From the NCBI GenBank assembly GCA_011523315.1, contig WTHE01000695.1, forward strand, positions 1 to 6,299: DNA of 6,299 bases. The letters run 5' to 3'. Numbering within the stretch: the first letter of the stretch is position 1; every line of letters starts with the position of its first letter. Origin of the DNA: Candidatus Binatota bacterium. Lineage in GTDB: Bacteria; Desulfobacterota; Binatia; Bin18. The translations under genes were made by a program, and so were the position numbers. This document shows positions 5,634 to 6,299 of the stretch, piece by piece. Under the pieces are notes generated by a model. The model was not told where the DNA came from and did no database searches. It was given only the letters and a program-made list of their open reading frames with translations.

Positions 5634-6299
5634 TCAGTTGGTCTGCTCAGCCCCGCGACGTGGGATCTCGACCACAAAGGTCGCCCCTCCCTCGGCGTTA
5701 TTGTCGGCGCGCAGCGTCCCCTGGTGGAGTTCGACAATCTTTTGGGCAAACGGCAGCCCCAGCCCGGACCCGGTCTCCTTGGTCGAAAAAAAGGGCGAGA
5801 AGATGTGTTCCAGATCGGTTTCGGCAATGCCCTCTCCCTGGTCGCGGATGGCGACCCACACCCGGTCTGCGTCGCGGCTCAAGGCCAACTCCACTCGACC
5901 GCCGGGTGGAGAGGCGTCAATCGCGTTGGTAACCAGGTTGATGACAGCCTGCTTCAGCTTAATGCGGTCCAAGAAGACCTCGCAGTCCTGCTCAGCCCCG
6001 GTGCACACGAGTTCGACCTGCCGCGCTGCGGCCACCGACTGGAGTTCCTGGCTTACCTCCCGCAACAGCTCGGCAATGCGATGCGACTGGCGCTGCACAG
6101 CCACCTCGCGTGAAAAAATCAACAGGTCGGACAGGGTCGTGTTGAGATCGCGGATGGCCTCGTCGAGCTGCGCGGCTTGCTGGCCGACCTCGCTCAGCCG
6201 CTGCGTGGGCGACACCTGTGGGTCGCGCAGACTGTCCTGGAGCAGGTCGCACTGGAGGCCCAGCAGGCCGACTTTCTGCAAGAGTTGGTGTGACAGGGT
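5634..6299 (-). CDS. Sensor histidine kinase, C-terminal part (truncated by the window edge)
   Basis: The frame is open to the right edge, so 222 C-terminal residues are visible and the N-terminal sensor region is missing. The fragment opens TLSHQLLQKVG, where the His (codon 6288-6290) is the likely phosphoacceptor of the dimerisation helix hairpin. A second helix ends near LLIFSRE. The ATP-binding HATPase domain follows with an N-box (KLKQAVINLVTNAIDAS, about 114-130), G1 box DQGEGI (153-158), F box (IFSPFFSTKE, 166-175) and G2 box GSGLGLP (177-183). These boxes resemble NtrB/ZraS-type kinases. It would autophosphorylate and pass the phosphate to a response regulator, not visible here. Unusually, the residue after the His is Gln rather than Glu or Asp, and the Pro of the H-box is missing. 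No start inside the window should be used; the TTG at 6281 is internal. Confidence 0.9.
   Translation of the reverse strand, partial: TLSHQLLQKVGLLGLQCDLLQDSLRDPQVSPTQRLSEVGQQAAQLDEAIRDLNTTLSDLLIFSREVAVQRQSHRIAELLREVSQELQSVAAARQVELVCTGAEQDCEVFLDRIKLKQAVINLVTNAIDASPPGGRVELALSRDADRVWVAIRDQGEGIAETDLEHIFSPFFSTKETGSGLGLPFAQKIVELHQGTLRADNNAEGGATFVVEIPRRGAEQTN

Overview
This window comes from a GC-rich bacterial chromosome, probably a Gram-negative and possibly little-cultivated lineage (deltaproteobacterial or Tectomicrobia/NC10-like grade). That placement is a guess from gene content and composition; there is no rRNA or marker gene here. Six protein genes fill nearly all of it. No tRNA, rRNA, CRISPR array, insertion sequence or integrase is visible.

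Layout. Positions 1-174 hold no convincing gene and include an AT-rich patch at 111-160. A compact minus-strand operon runs from 3894 down to 175: a MoxR-family AAA+ ATPase, a CoxE-like von Willebrand factor A (VWA) protein with a metal-binding MIDAS motif, a bifunctional nuclease (BFN/DUF151) protein, and a membrane-anchored TPR protein. Divergent from it, across a 120-bp promoter region, is a plus-strand NRDE/TANGO2-family gene (4015-4800). It converges on a minus-strand short-chain dehydrogenase with pteridine-reductase hallmarks (4813-5559). Upstream of that, on the same strand, is the C-terminal part of a sensor histidine kinase that runs off the right edge of the window.

How the genes may work together. 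MoxR ATPases paired with VWA proteins usually act as chaperone-like machines that mature metalloenzymes or complexes (CoxD/CoxE, RavA/ViaA, CbbQ/CbbO). No client enzyme is encoded here, so the target is unknown. The BFN and TPR genes follow in the same direction with short gaps, so they are probably co-transcribed.

The most unusual signal is non-coding. A palindromic element of about 44 bp occurs twice in the same orientation, at 858-901 and 4782-4824. Both its arms and part of its loop are conserved. The first copy fills the gap between the BFN and TPR genes. The second spans the ends of two convergent genes and supplies both stop codons. It looks like a dispersed REP/MITE-like repeat. A second notable site is the 3894-4015 divergent promoter region, with a perfect 9-bp inverted repeat over the predicted operon promoter and a near-leaderless promoter for the NRDE gene.
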